A stretch of 64,000 bases of DNA from Polydactylus sextarius. Lineage: Eukaryota; Chordata; Actinopteri; Polynemidae. The DNA lies in assembly GCA_016801845.1 (NCBI GenBank), contig CM028931.1, positions 8,228,087-8,292,086 on the forward strand, read 5' to 3'. Positions within the stretch are counted from its first letter, which is position 1. Each line of letters opens with the position of its first letter. The translations under genes were made by a program, and so were the position numbers. Positions 9,697 through 21,534 of this stretch are shown here, piece after piece. The notes under the pieces were generated by a model, which was given only the letters and a program-made list of their open reading frames with translations, searched no databases and was not told where the DNA came from.

Positions 9697-11660
9697 ACGA
9701 CAGGAAGGACTCGTTCCTGTGTGCGAGACCGCGAGTGGTCTTAGCTTAGGCTACAAGCAGAGCCGCGAGTCGAGTCAGAGTCGCTCGCAAGCAGGGAGCC
9801 GTGAGTAGTGGCCTTGGTTACGAGTCCTCTGGTGGTTACGACTCGTAACAAACAGAAGAGGGATCCACAAACAGCAGTGTTGCTTGCGAGTCCTCTAACG
9901 GTTATGAGTCCTGTGTCGGTTACGTCGGGTTATGAGACGTAACCGCCTTACGAGTCCTTTGGTGGTTATGACTCGTAACAGACAGAGGAGGGAGCCACGA
10001 GCAGCAGTGTCGCTTACGAGTCCTGTGTCGGTTACAAGTTGTAACTGCCTTACGAGTCCTCTGGTGGTTACGACTCGAGGAGGGAGCCACGAGTGGCAAT
10101 GTCGCTTACGAGTCCTCTGTCGGTTACAAGTTGTAACTGCTTTACGAGTCCTCTGGTGGTTATGAGTCGTCTAACAGTTACAAGTCCTCTGGTGGTTACG
10201 ACTTGTAACAGATGGAGGAGGGAGCCACAAGTCGCAGTGTTGCTTGCGAGTCTTCTAACGGTTATGAGCCCTCTGTCGGTTACGAGGAGGGAGACGTAAC
10301 CACACCTTACGAGTCCTTTGGTGGTTACGACTCGAGGAGGGAGCCACGAGTGGCAATGTCGCCTTACGAGTCCTCTGTCGGTTACAAGTTGTAACTGCCT
10401 GCCTTACGAGTCCTCTGGTGGTTATGAGTTAGTCTAACAGTTACAAGTCCTCTGGTGCTTACGACTCGTAACAGATGGAGGAGGGAGCCACAAGTCGCAG
10501 TGTTGCTTGCGAGTCTTCTAACGGTTATGAGTCCTCTGTCGGTTACGAGACGTAACCACCTTACGAGTCCTTTGGTGGTTAAGACTCGAGGAGGGAGCCA
10601 CGAGTGGCAATGTCGCTTACGAGTCCTCTGTCGGTTACAAGTTGTAACTGCTTTACGAGTCCTCTGGTGGTTATGAGTCGTCTAACAGTTACAAGTCCTC
10701 TGGTGGTTACGACTCGTAACAGATGGAGGAGGGAGCCACAAGTCGCAGTGTTGCTTGCAAGTAGTCTTCTAACTGGTGGTTATGAGTCCTCTGTCGGTTA
10801 CGTAAGACGTAACCACCTTACGAGTCCTTTGGTGGTTACGACTCGAGGAGGGAGCCACGAGTGGCAATGTCGCTTACGAGTCCTCTGTCGGTTACAAGTT
10901 GTAACTGCTTTACGAGTCCTCTGGTGGTTATGAGTCGTCTAACAGTTACAAGTCCTCTGGTGGTTACGACTCGTAACAGATGGAGGAGGGAGCCACAAGT
11001 CGCAGTGTTGCTTGCGAGTCTTCTAACGGTTATGAGTCCTCTGTCGGTTACGAGACGTAACCACCTTACGAGTCCTTTGGTGGTTACAACTCGAGGAGGG
11101 AGCCACGAGTGGCAATGTCGCCACGAGTCCTCTGTCGGTTACAAGTTGTAACTGCTTTACTAACAGTTACAAGTCCTCTGGTGGTTAACAGACAAGTCCT
11201 CTGGTGGTTTAACTGAAAGCGTAACAGATGGAGGAGGGAGCCACAAGTCGCAGTGTTGCTTGCGAGTCTTCTAACGGTTATGAGTCCTCTGTCGGTTACG
11301 AGACGTAACCACCTTACGAGTCCTTTGGTGGTTACAACTCGAGGAGGGAGCCACGAGTGGCAATGTCGCTTACGAGTCCTCTGTCGGTTACAAGTTGTAA
11401 CTGCCTTACGAGTCCTCTGGTGGTTATGAGTTGTCTTAACAGTTACGAGTCATCTGGTGGTTACGACTCGTAATAGACAGAGGAGGGAGCCACGTGTGGC
11501 AATGTCGCTTACGAGTCGTAACCGCCTTACGGGTCCTCTGGTGGTTATGAGTTTTCTGTCAGTTACGAGTCCTCTAACGGTTATGAGTCCTGTGTTGGTT
11601 ACGAGTCCTTTAACGGTTACAAGTCCTCTAGCGGCGGTCGTGAGTCGATGAGTTTCTTTT
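9697..11660 (+). repeat. Compound minisatellite with about 250 bp higher-order unit and palindromic sub-blocks
   Basis: Built from short variants of GAGTCCTCTGGTGGTTACGA, each about 20-35 bp, arranged in a repeating order. A diagnostic block GATGGAGGAGGGAGCCACAA recurs at about 10211, 10474, 10722, 10979 and 11227, so the higher-order period is 248-263 bp with about five copies. Sub-blocks are near-perfect palindromes around one central base (GTTACGACTCGTAAC, GTTACAAGTTGTAAC). The edges (9697-10200 and 11450-11660) are more irregular. It sits between the 3' ends of vti1b and arg2. Short open frames across it are translations of the repeat, and a period near 256 bp is not a multiple of three. 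Confidence 0.92.
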
Positions 11661-12985
11661 CTCTGCCGAGTGAGTGAGTGACTATAGCTTGTGCTGCTAA
11701 CTTGGATCCACTAGTCGCGGTCAAGTCGGGTACGTTTCGTTTCCCTGTCGTGTGAGATGTAAGATGTTTGAATTGTGCGTTTATTGATTGTATCAATCGA
11801 ATGTGGTGGGACTCAACTGCCCCGGTTAAACAGACGTCTAGATCCATGACTTGTGAGTGATTTTAGGAAGTTGGGTTAACGATTCGGATCCCGAATCTTT
11901 CCCACTCCACAATACCACAGTTTTAGACGTTAATGTCAACGTTACGGCATCAGAAACTCCGCAGATCTTGTTCAGACACTTTAAGACGCTATTTTCCTGG
12001 AAGAATTAATTTTAAAAAAAAAAAAAAAGGGAAATGAGACACTTGTACACTGGAAAAGAAAAATGCAATCAAATTTATGGAAGACCAAAATATAAACTCT
12101 GTTACAAGGATAAATCAAATCAGCGGCCGAGTCGAATCAAATGTAGGCCAATTTAAGCTCAATTAACTAAGCTTCAACAATTGTCCTGGTTTTCTATTGA
12201 ATAATTACAGATTTCGATCCCAATTAATACTGATGCAGTTCATTAAATAGTTATACACACACGCACACACGGTAATTTCTAGTACATGTACTGGTAGGTT
12301 CATTGTGTAAATACAAAAGTAAACTCTAAAAGAAAATACAGTAACCACAGCTGGTCCAAAAGTGCAAACACATCGTTACTAGTTTCTACGAACTGGCACA
12401 GCCACAAAACGGTTTCAAAAAGTCCATATTACAGACTTTTATGTGGACGTCAAACTAAATCAGACATGGTTTATCATACCTCTGAGGCAGGTTCATTCTC
12501 TTTTAAAACCACCCGCGTTATAAATACGTGGCAGTTGTGTCCTATAACACTTATTACTTTACGTACAGGAGCGAAATAAGTTAAGCATTGCCGTTTAAAA
12601 TTAGTAGTATTCCCACCAATAGGTGTATTTCTTCCTCAGCGGTATCTGAGGCGACTGTCTTAGCGTCACTTTCTCCACAAATCTGTAAAAGCTCTCTCAG
12701 ATTTTCTTTTTTTTTGTTGTTGTTGTTGTTGTTGTTGTTGTCATTGGTTAAACGTTACACTGAACAGCAGAGAAAAAAAAAAAAAAAAAAAAAGAGAGGG
12801 AACAAAAAGTTCAAATCTTGAGCTACCGTTTAGATTCAGTCTTTTGCAGTCTCGTATTCAAAGTAGCGGAATGCTCAGGGTTGACGTTGACGATAAAGTT
12901 CATAGCTTTTTTGTTTGTTTGTTTGTTTGCTTGTTTGTTTGTTTGTAGTTTTTTTGTTTTTGTTTTTGTTTTTTCCCGCGCGCTC

Positions 12986-15900
12986 TCAGAGGCGGAGCTG
13001 CTCTGTGTCGTCCTTCGCGGACGGGATCTCGTCGATGGACGCGTGGGCGCCTTCTCTCGTCTGTCCCAGGGACGCGGCGATGACGTCGACCGCTAAGGAG
13101 GCGGTGGCCTCCACGGCTTCGCGGTTCGCCCCCAGCACGGGGTTTACTTCCACCATGTCCATGACCGACAGCAGGCCTGCACATCAAGTTGCACGTTAGA
13201 TACTAAGGTATTTATTAAAGCTGCATGATTCTGCCTATTTAGACGCCATTTTTTTTTTTTTTTTTTTTACCTGTGTTATGAATTTCCTCTGTGATGTAGA
13301 TTCCCTCTCTGTAAGTCAAACCTCCATTCACTGGCGTTCCCGTCGCGGGAGCCAGAGACGGGTCGAACGCGTCGATGTCAAAGCTCAAGTGGATCGGTCG
13401 CTGTTTTCTGTTCAAAACGGAGAGAAAACATGAATTTACACGAGCAGTTGTTTGGATTTGAACCCATGGTCTATTTCACCATGCTGTCACCATGTGTCGC
13501 ATTTTCGAGTTTGACCTGTCTTTTGTTTTCACAACCAAATAGTTAACAATGAAAGTGAATGGGGCAGCCAGCCAAACGTGTCTTAAATTGTTATTTTTTA
13601 ACCACTAATAAAGCTCAAAATATCACTTCACTTCAGCAGTAGCATGAATAGGGTCCCTACACATAAACTGAAGTACTGATAACTTAGTAAGTTCTCATAA
13701 TGACTGGTTATACTAGCTAAAAAATGACAATTTAGATACGTTTGGCTGGCTGCCCCATTTACTTTCATTAATAGCTATTTGGTTGTAAAAAAAGGAAGGT
13801 GGTTGAACTCAATATTACTTCGACCAACATAAAATATCTTTTGATGCGATGTTTGACTACCTGCACATAAACTAAAGTGCAAGTAACTTGATAAGTTTTC
13901 GTAACAACAGGTGAAGAAGGGTGTTCCAGATCAGCAGATTCAGTCATTTTTCTTTCTCTTCATAGACAAGTTGGTCTGTTGTTCAGGAAAATGACATTCG
14001 TGATTCATGATTTCACGTTACTGCTGAAGTGAAGTGATATTTTGAGCTTTATTTTGGTTAAAAATGACAGTTTAGATACGTTTGGCTGGCTGCCCCATTT
14101 ACTTTCATTGTTAGATATTTAGTTGTGAGAACAAAAGACGGCCAAACTCGATATTACTTCAACCAGCGTAAAATATCTCTTGAGGGGGAGTCTGACTCGT
14201 ATTCATGGTGAAATAGACCCCGGACCATCATTTTAAGAGTATTTAAACATCATAAACAATCACACAAACGTTAAAATAACAAACAAAAAAGGCAGATTTT
14301 TTTGGTCAATTTGGTCAAGTTAGCCTCTTCTTACAGGTAGCTGACGTGTAAAACATGAAAAATATTTTTTAACAGTGTAGGAATATCATTATCACTAAAA
14401 CATACCTCGCCAAAAGATGATCAAGGGTGACCTCCATGACCCTCTGGATGCCTAGTCTGTCAATGTCCCTCATGGTGAAGTACTGGATACCCAGGTTCTT
14501 CAAGATGTTGCTGCAATAAACACATAAAACATCAAGAGGTATCCTCACAGCTCACATGTATGGGAGACATTAAGTTCACATTACCAACATATGGTAGAAG
14601 CATTTCACGTCGTAGTATCTACTTACTACTCGCCGGGGTCGACATCCCTCAGACCGATGTAGACCAGGTCTGCGGAGGAGAGGAACGGCTTCGTCCAGGA
14701 GAACCCTGGGATATCTGGCATCTGTGATAGACAGGGATTTGTCACAACGTGTAGGATTTATTTTTTTAAAAAAAGTGTCGATTACGTTGTGTTTTAACTG
14801 ACGCGTGCTGTTTCTCCTCACCTTGTCTTGCAGCTCTTTGAGCATGAACGCCACCGGCTGACCGTGGAGGTTTCCCGAAGGAGAAGTCATGGGCGTGTTG
14901 ACGTCTGCGTGAGCATCGACCCAGATGACGCACAGGTCTGGACACTGCTGGGCGTGGCCGCTCACAGATCCTATGGCAAGGCTATGACACATAACATCAT
15001 AATTGCAGGTTAAACAAAGGAGAAGGACCAGACTTACACATATATACATGCAGCTTAATGAGTCAGACTGGGTGTGTCGCACAATACATCGCGTATAATC
15101 TACCTGTGATCTCCTCCGAGCATGACCAGGGTGTGTCCGGCACCGATTGCTCTGCTCACGGCGCCGGACAGCTTCTTGTTTGCCGCCCCCACGGTGCGAG
15201 GGAACTTGACGTCCATGTAGGGCTCATCGTTCTCCAGGTGGTGGAAGCTGAGGTCGCCGAAGTCGTGGATGGAGTAGTCTGGAGGAGAGGCGGACAAGCT
15301 GCGTTCAGGCGAGACGCTTATTTGTGACGTTTACATAAAACAAACCGGGGACGAGGTGTAGAAATTATAACCAAAACAGGCAGAAAACTTGAGTCGGTCG
15401 TCTACTTCTGATCGGTTAAAGCGACCTGTCAAATCCTGCGGTGGCCCTTTCAAAATAAAAGTCCTCTTTTTTCCACTACCAGCAATTTAACAGCATCAGT
15501 AACACTCCAGGATTAGGTTAATCCAACTTTACAACTGGTTTCCATGGCAGCAAAGAAAAAAAGTTATTGGACACAATGCAGATTTTTCTGCCTCTTTATG
15601 TATTTTTTTTTTTTTTTGGTACCATAAACGACATGAGGTGCTCTAGTTTCAGCACCTCGAGGTGTTTCTGCGATCGCTCACCTCTTCAGATGTGACAAAA
15701 AACACGAATAACGTCGAACTTGTGAAGCATGACTCGACACGCTTCGGTCCGGCCTCGGCGTCTAATGAGGCTAATGAGTCATTCAATGCCAGTGGAACAT
15801 TAGTGACCGAGCACTTTCCATTAGCTCTGTCTCCCCACTGCTCGGGTTTCAGTCGACGCAGTTCAGGCCCTTCCGTGCAGAAGTTAAAGGACCGAAAAAA

Positions 15901-18459
15901 AAAAAAAAAATTTCCACTTTGGGAAACCGACGTTGGGAGTAAACAAGTGGCATGATCCACCACATTGGGGGTCCATCTGGCAACGTGAGCCTTGATGGCA
16001 GTGTAGTGTTACTCTGCTGATCTAAGTACGAACTAGTTCGGTTCGTTACCATTAGGAGACGGGACAGGAATAGCCCTTGTCTTGTTGCGCTTGCAGTGCT
16101 GAGCATCTATTGCTTGACAATTCAGAAACCTTGCTCTGCCTCAAATTCATGTTTACAGTTGCTCCGTTGTTGGATGTTTACTGCTGTTAAATCCCCAACA
16201 ATCAGTGGTCTGATTATATAGATTTATGTTCCACTGAAACAAGTTAGTACAAAGCGACACATGGTATTTAGTTCATGTAGGATTTAGTTTCATGTGTTGG
16301 GCTCGTTTCGTGACGAGGCAGCTATAGTATATCTTTTTTCACAGCTGCCGATATGACATCAGGACGCCAGGAAAATGACTCGAACATCTTTTTAGTTCGT
16401 TAAACCTTATATAGCTTTAACTTTGGGTCCGCAAATCCCTAAAATATCAAAATATCTTGAGGATTTGAAGAATTCGAAGCAAAAGTGTTGCACGGTTTTG
16501 CATCTAGACTTGAAATTAACTAGGTGTTGCTACTTAAAACTTCTGATCTGAGCATCCACATACTTCCTAAACCCGTGGAACTAAAATTCCAAACATAACT
16601 CAACACGTTAGAGGCTGAAGATGAAGACCGTACACATTAGGTGACCGCTCGTCGCTTTCTCACGAAACGACAAAACGACGCCCCACCTCCTCCTGGATGA
16701 GGAAAGGGACGAGCTTATCTTGGTTGCACAACAGCAGGTGTTTACAGCTGATAAACCAGATGCCCGGAGACGGACGTGCTAGGATTACCTGCCAGACGCT
16801 TCAAACTGTATTGAAGCCATTTAATACCATGACGCAGGGAACAGCCACTAATGTGCTTTAGGTGTCACTCATCCGGATTATCGGTATCATCAGTATCACC
16901 GGCGATCATTGATATTTTTTCCTTGCACCTTGCGGACTTTGACGGACAGCAAGCTAAAGATAGTAGCGTTCGGCGTTCTCTACAGCCGGTGTAATTATAG
17001 CTACATTATACGTGTGGTCGGGTTTGCTTTTCTGAGAAAGCGCGGCTTTGAAATTTATGGCGTGACACTGCATCATCTCGTCACATTCATCTGCTCTGAC
17101 CTTCTTTCTTTTTAAACGTCTTTATCGTGTTAAAAAGTGGTTTATTTAAATCCACTTCCGGTCATCACAGTTAGGGGTAGAGGAGGGGGGGGGGTTACTT
17201 GAGGTCAAACCTCTTTGTGGTAAATCCTCCCTTTGTAGTGCAATGGCTCAATGTCAAGCTCTAATACAAAACAACCTGGATGACCTGAACTTTAAAAAGA
17301 AAAGAAAAGAAAAAAAAAAAGCCTGAGGAGGTTTAAGCTTTCAAATGCAAAAGTGATCTCCTTCCCTCTTCCCTCCTCTTCCTCTTTTGACTGGATAATG
17401 TAATGAAGGCGTTACCACCACAGGAGACACATAGAGAGAGGTGGAGGAGGAGGTGGTGTGTCTGTTTAACAGTGTGCGCGTGAGTCTGCAGTGGAAACAA
17501 TTCAGCCATCTCTTCCTGCGTTTTCGGCGCGAGCATGTGCCTGCGCGCCGCGAATGGCTGGAAACCCAGACATGTGGCAAGAATGGAAATAAAAAAGACA
17601 TCACCCCCCTCCCTCCCCTCCACACACACCCCACCCTTTCTCTCTCTGTGTGGTGCAGTGTTACCGCACTTTAATGTCCTCTAACGACAATGCACACTCA
17701 CCCCACCTCACCCCTGTTACCACGAGCTAGTTTATGATCTTCCTGTCCTTGTATGGCATCGGGGTTTTTTTGGTGATTATTCCCGCGCGCCATTACATCA
17801 TCACTAAATATCTATTTATACACAAATATCATCATTTCCAAACACGTACGGAAGTAAAAGTTGGATCTTATTCGAGCAACGTAGCGTCATGAATAATGGA
17901 TGAGAATGAAAATAAAGAGACAGGCGCGTCTCATTTTGGTCTCTAGAAAAAAAAAAAACGCACGTGAAACCCGGAAAAAGATCCGACCCGATCCGGTCTC
18001 GTGTTGATCCTGTTACCGATGATGCGAAGTTGATGGTTTAGTTAAAAGTTAAATGTGTCTAAAGTGACGTTACGGGTTACACCCAACCCCGTCTGCTGTT
18101 ACATAACGCAGCGGCGGCAACCGGCACCGGGCGCTTAAAGCTCCATTATTAAATCCCGTTCCCGTTCCTCTTGTCACCTACCGAGACCGGAGAGCCGCTC
18201 GATGAGTCCCGCATCTCTGATGACTTTAGGTCCGTGTTCCACACCTCTTCTTTTCTGTTGTGGAGCAATCAGAAAAAGAGTTAGATTGATTTTTCTTCTT
18301 AAAAAGTGTGAAAAATCGAATATATATATGAAATATATTTCTTACCTGTCCTCTTGAAAAAGGAGCTCCCAGCACAGCCACGGACTGAGCTCTGCTTTGC
18401 TGGCATGTGTGGCTCATCTGAGTCCTGAGAAGACGGAATAAAGGTCCTCTCAGAGCCAT
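12986..18459 (-). CDS. arg2: Arginase-2, mitochondrial
   Basis: Eight coding exons on the minus strand: 18459-18346, 18254-18182, 15278-15104, 14981-14822, 14721-14627, 14510-14406, 13407-13271 and 13176-12986, all GT-AG and in phase, giving 349 residues (human ARG2 354). The N-terminus MALRGPLFRLLRTQMSHTC is basic and lacks acids, as expected for a mitochondrial presequence; the catalytic domain starts near SVAVLGAPFSRGQ. The binuclear manganese ligands are all present: H120 in GGDHS (split across exons 3/4), D143/H145/D147 in DAHAD, and D251/D253 in SFDIDAFDP. It hydrolyses L-arginine to ornithine and urea in mitochondria, supplying proline and polyamines and competing with nitric oxide synthase. 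Substrate-loop residues NTP and SGNLHG are intact. The C-terminal tail ends DTEQLRL. Intron 6 is almost filled by MITE-like sequence. A CT tract lies about 550 bases upstream. Confidence 0.97.
13455..14225. mobile_element. Two head-to-tail MITE-like fold-back copies filling arg2 intron 6
   Basis: The first copy runs from about 13455 to about 13850: AACAATGAAAGTGAATGGGG near 13545, CACTTCACTTCAGCAGTAGC near 13625 and the inverted arm TTTGGCTGGCTGCCCCATTT near 13740. A second right-hand arm follows at about 13855-14225, with the same TTTGGCTGGCTGCCCCATTT near 14080 and AAATATCTCTTGAGGGGG near 14170. Together they cover most of the 998 bp intron between arg2 exons 6 and 7. Confidence 0.75.
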
Positions 18460-19011
18460 GTTGTCTTCCTCTCTTAAAAGTTTCTTTTAAAAAAAACAAA
18501 AAAATAAATAAAGTAATCAGAAAACGTCCAAGCCCTTCAAAAAAAAAAAATAAATAAAAAATAAATAAAAAATCAAATCACAACGCTTCCACTCGCCCAC
18601 CGGAAAAAAGTCTGATGAAAGAGATGTGAGATGTTGGCCTGATGATGCTGAACGTGGCCGCGTTGGTGCATGTGGGTCGGTCTTATGGCTCCTAAAACCT
18701 GCTTAATATTCATGAGCTGCTGAATAGGAGGGCTTTGGATCAAACATTAGAAAAAGTCGCAATCAATTTAATTCACAACAATTAAGAAACATCCCCTCGG
18801 TTATAGGCGGTATTAACGGGTTATGAGGTTTTTATAAATAGTTTTAATTAACTGTACATCCTGTTCCGTATGCAAGCGTCTGACGTCAGGGTGGATGACA
18901 CACCTTCGGGTTGGCCAATAGGAAGCGTCGAAACGAGTGGGTTCGTTCTGGGAGGGGGCGTGGCCTGATGTCGACGTAGGCCGACCGAAGCTTTTTTGAA
19001 ATGTTTGTTAT

Positions 19012-19012
<1 letters not shown>

Positions 19013-19074
<62 letters not shown>
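19013..19074. repeat. Long CT (GA) dinucleotide microsatellite
   Basis: 31 uninterrupted CT units. On the arg2 strand it reads as a GA tract about 550 bases upstream of the arg2 start codon. Purine-pyrimidine asymmetry of this length can adopt triplex structure and is often length-polymorphic. Confidence 0.95.
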
Positions 19075-19077
<3 letters not shown>

Positions 19078-20564
19078 GTCTCGTCTCATCTGGATGGAAA
19101 TTTCCATCCACTTGTTTACATTGAAGAGCTCGGCCCCAATTCAGAGCACAGATCACATTTCAGGTCAAGACGCAAAAACACATTTAACATCTTATCTGGA
19201 GGAGCCACAGTGTCAATAGAATAAAAGTAACAGTGATGACACGGAAAAGTCATTTACTAATTTAACAGATAATGTGTCGGTAACAGGTGATTTAAGAGTC
19301 AAAATCTGGGGAAGAAAAAGTAGCTAAATGTGTTTTAAATAATTTGACTTTTACATATTTTTTTCTATCACATGCTGGATGCAAGTGGAGATTATTTTAT
19401 TTTAAAAAAGAAAATTTTTAACTATTTTTTTGTGAAAGAGGAAGTAGCATTTTATATTATTATTATTATAGGAACTGTATCTGTTTGCGTCTGTATAGTT
19501 TGTTAAAAAATATATTATATTATAAATAAGATTGATAACAAGACAATATAACAGGCTCTTTAAACTTTGAACTTTATTTTTACCTAACTTAATTTATCAT
19601 GAGGTATGATAATAATAATACATCTACAGATTTTATATTTAATATTTTATTATATTTAGTTATTTTCTGTTAACTTTTTTATTTTCGTGTTTTTATACTG
19701 TCAATGTCCAAAACTGAAAATGAAAATAACAAAAAAAAAGTTGTATAGTCGTTGTTTTACATGCGAAACTTTGAAATAACATTTAAAAAAGTAGATTTTA
19801 AACACACTAACTGTATATTTTTTTAATGTTTTACCTTCGTTTAATTCTAGAACCTGAGCCAAACACACTGGTTGCTGAGCAACACCGAACGAACAGGTGT
19901 TCTTATGTTGTTGTTTTTTTAAAACCTTCCTTACATAATCAAACCACATTTCTATAGCATGACGAAGCCAATAACGGAAAAAAAAAAACTCACATAAGAC
20001 CATCCTCCTGACACACCGAGAAGAAAATTTTTTTTTTCCCGCAACAGCCATGACGACATTAAGGTATTTGGCGCCACCAAGCGTTTAAAATAAGGCAATG
20101 CAGCGATTCTAATGAGGTTAAAGTGGCGTTTAAAGCCCTGAGTACAACCTGTCAGGCAAAACATCTCAGAATTGCCTGCAGACCTGCTTCACCAAGATTT
20201 TTACAATAATATATTACTGTGTTTTAAAGGGAAAATAATATATGATAAAATAATGTAAACTGATAGATTTAATCACGCGTGTTGTCATTTATAGTTTAGT
20301 TAAACTTCATTATAAAATGACTCATTTTTCTATTCCTATAATACAATAATGCAGCAGCATCCTTTAAAAATGACAACTCAGCTGCATCTCTGAAACAGTT
20401 TTTAGCGCAAATGTTGCAATTTGCAAAGATTTGTTGTATAACTGCTGCTTTAGATTGCATTTGTTTTAGGTTTTGGCTAAATGTACCTAATAAACTGCCA
20501 ACCCAGTGACACTAAGTTACTTTGAATAAAAGAACTTATCGTGTATAATGTAGATTTAAAAGTA

Positions 20565-20712
20565 AGGACGACCGATAATATTGGCTGACTGATATTATCG
20601 ACCCGATATTAGCGGACGTGTACATATATTGGTTCTATTGGAAATTAAGTGTTTGGATAATATCAGCATAATATGTATGTATATATATATATATATATCG
20701 GACATTTCTATT
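20565..20712. mobile_element. Fragment of a GATATT/TATCG-rich non-autonomous element
   Basis: The stretch GACCGATAATATTGGC followed by ATTATCGACCCGATATTAGC is the inverted match of the right end of the element at 25939-26385 (GGGTCGATAATATCGGTC). Only one end is recognisable. It ends in an AT repeat near 20680-20698. Confidence 0.6.
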
Positions 20713-21534
20713 TCAAAGTATCTTTGATTTTCAAGTTGGCAAAGGTTTCTAGGCAAATTATGACAATATAATCAATCTTGTAGTGACTTGAATTCATCAT
20801 TTTATATTATGTATTAAATTATTATATATTTCCCCTAATTCGTTTTTCAGTGAGTCACAAACTGAGAAAAGAGATGGTGTTGCCGTTAAAAGTTAGATTA
20901 TCTGCCTGGAGGGCAAAACTTTCTTTGCCTGACAGACAAAATTCAGGGTAAAAATGACAGTCTTGTAAAATGCCGTGATATCCCATGATTCATTTCGAAA
21001 AGAATAGGTCCCAGTTATTTGTATCCAGTGATTCTCGTACCGCACCGGTGTCAATTGTAACGTTAACGTTCGGCCCTTATGTTTAACGTATTTAATGGGC
21101 TTTTATTTGGAAAACGTCGAGTCCTGTTAAACACTGGCTTTAATATTATTATTATTTTTTTTTTATTTTTAACATTTGACTGTAGGTGAGTAACAGCCGT
21201 ACATGACCGCTGCTGCTAATGTGAACTAGCAAAGGCCAAGGAAAACCGCGCTAGCTAGCTTGTGCTAATTGGCTAGTTTACGTCAAACGTGATTTTATGC
21301 TCTTTTTTTTTTGGTTTGTTTTTTTCAAATGCTCGGTTTGTTTCTGGTCTGACTCGTCTGACGCCTTTGCAGTCGTTTATGTGTAACGTTTAAAGTTAAA
21401 CGCCGTGACGAACTTTGTATGGAGCTAGCTTAGCTCTCTGAGAGAGACAGAGAGAGCAGTGATCCCCTTGGCTCCTGCGGGCTGAACGTCCTCTGTCCTG
21501 TGTCTTTTCCTGTAGGTTTCTGTAAATTTTAAGG

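Larger units (their letters stand above)
6577..12985. other. Convergent intergenic region vti1b - arg2
   Basis: About 6.4 kb between two stop codons facing each other. It holds the vti1b 3' UTR, a direct duplication (7262-8575), a fold-back element (7811-8330) and a compound minisatellite (9697-11660). A simple-repeat-rich stretch just before the arg2 stop contains GTT repeats at 12715-12741, an A-run at 12771-12793 and TTTG repeats at 12910-12946. No conserved coding sequence was recognised. Open frames inside the minisatellite are repeat translations. Confidence 0.7.
18460..21534. other. Divergent intergenic region arg2 - rbm25
   Basis: About 3.1 kb between two start codons on opposite strands. 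It holds the arg2 promoter side (A-rich near 18480-18570, then a CT microsatellite at 19013-19074), an AT-rich middle (19240-20900) and a small GATAAT-type element at 20565-20712. The rbm25 5' leader follows; a likely 5' UTR splice acceptor is at 21511-21515 (CCTGTAG), 20 bases before the rbm25 ATG. No coding sequence was recognised in the middle. Confidence 0.6.

Noticed and set aside
9932..11651. Series of open frames reading LTSPLVVMSR-like peptides
   Set aside because: These are direct translations of the compound minisatellite. The higher-order period varies (248-263 bp) and does not keep frame.
13446..13470. tRNA T-loop-like word (GGATTTGAACCC, complement of GGGTTCAAATCC)
   Set aside because: No acceptor, D or anticodon arm can be drawn around it on either strand; it belongs to the edge of the fold-back element.
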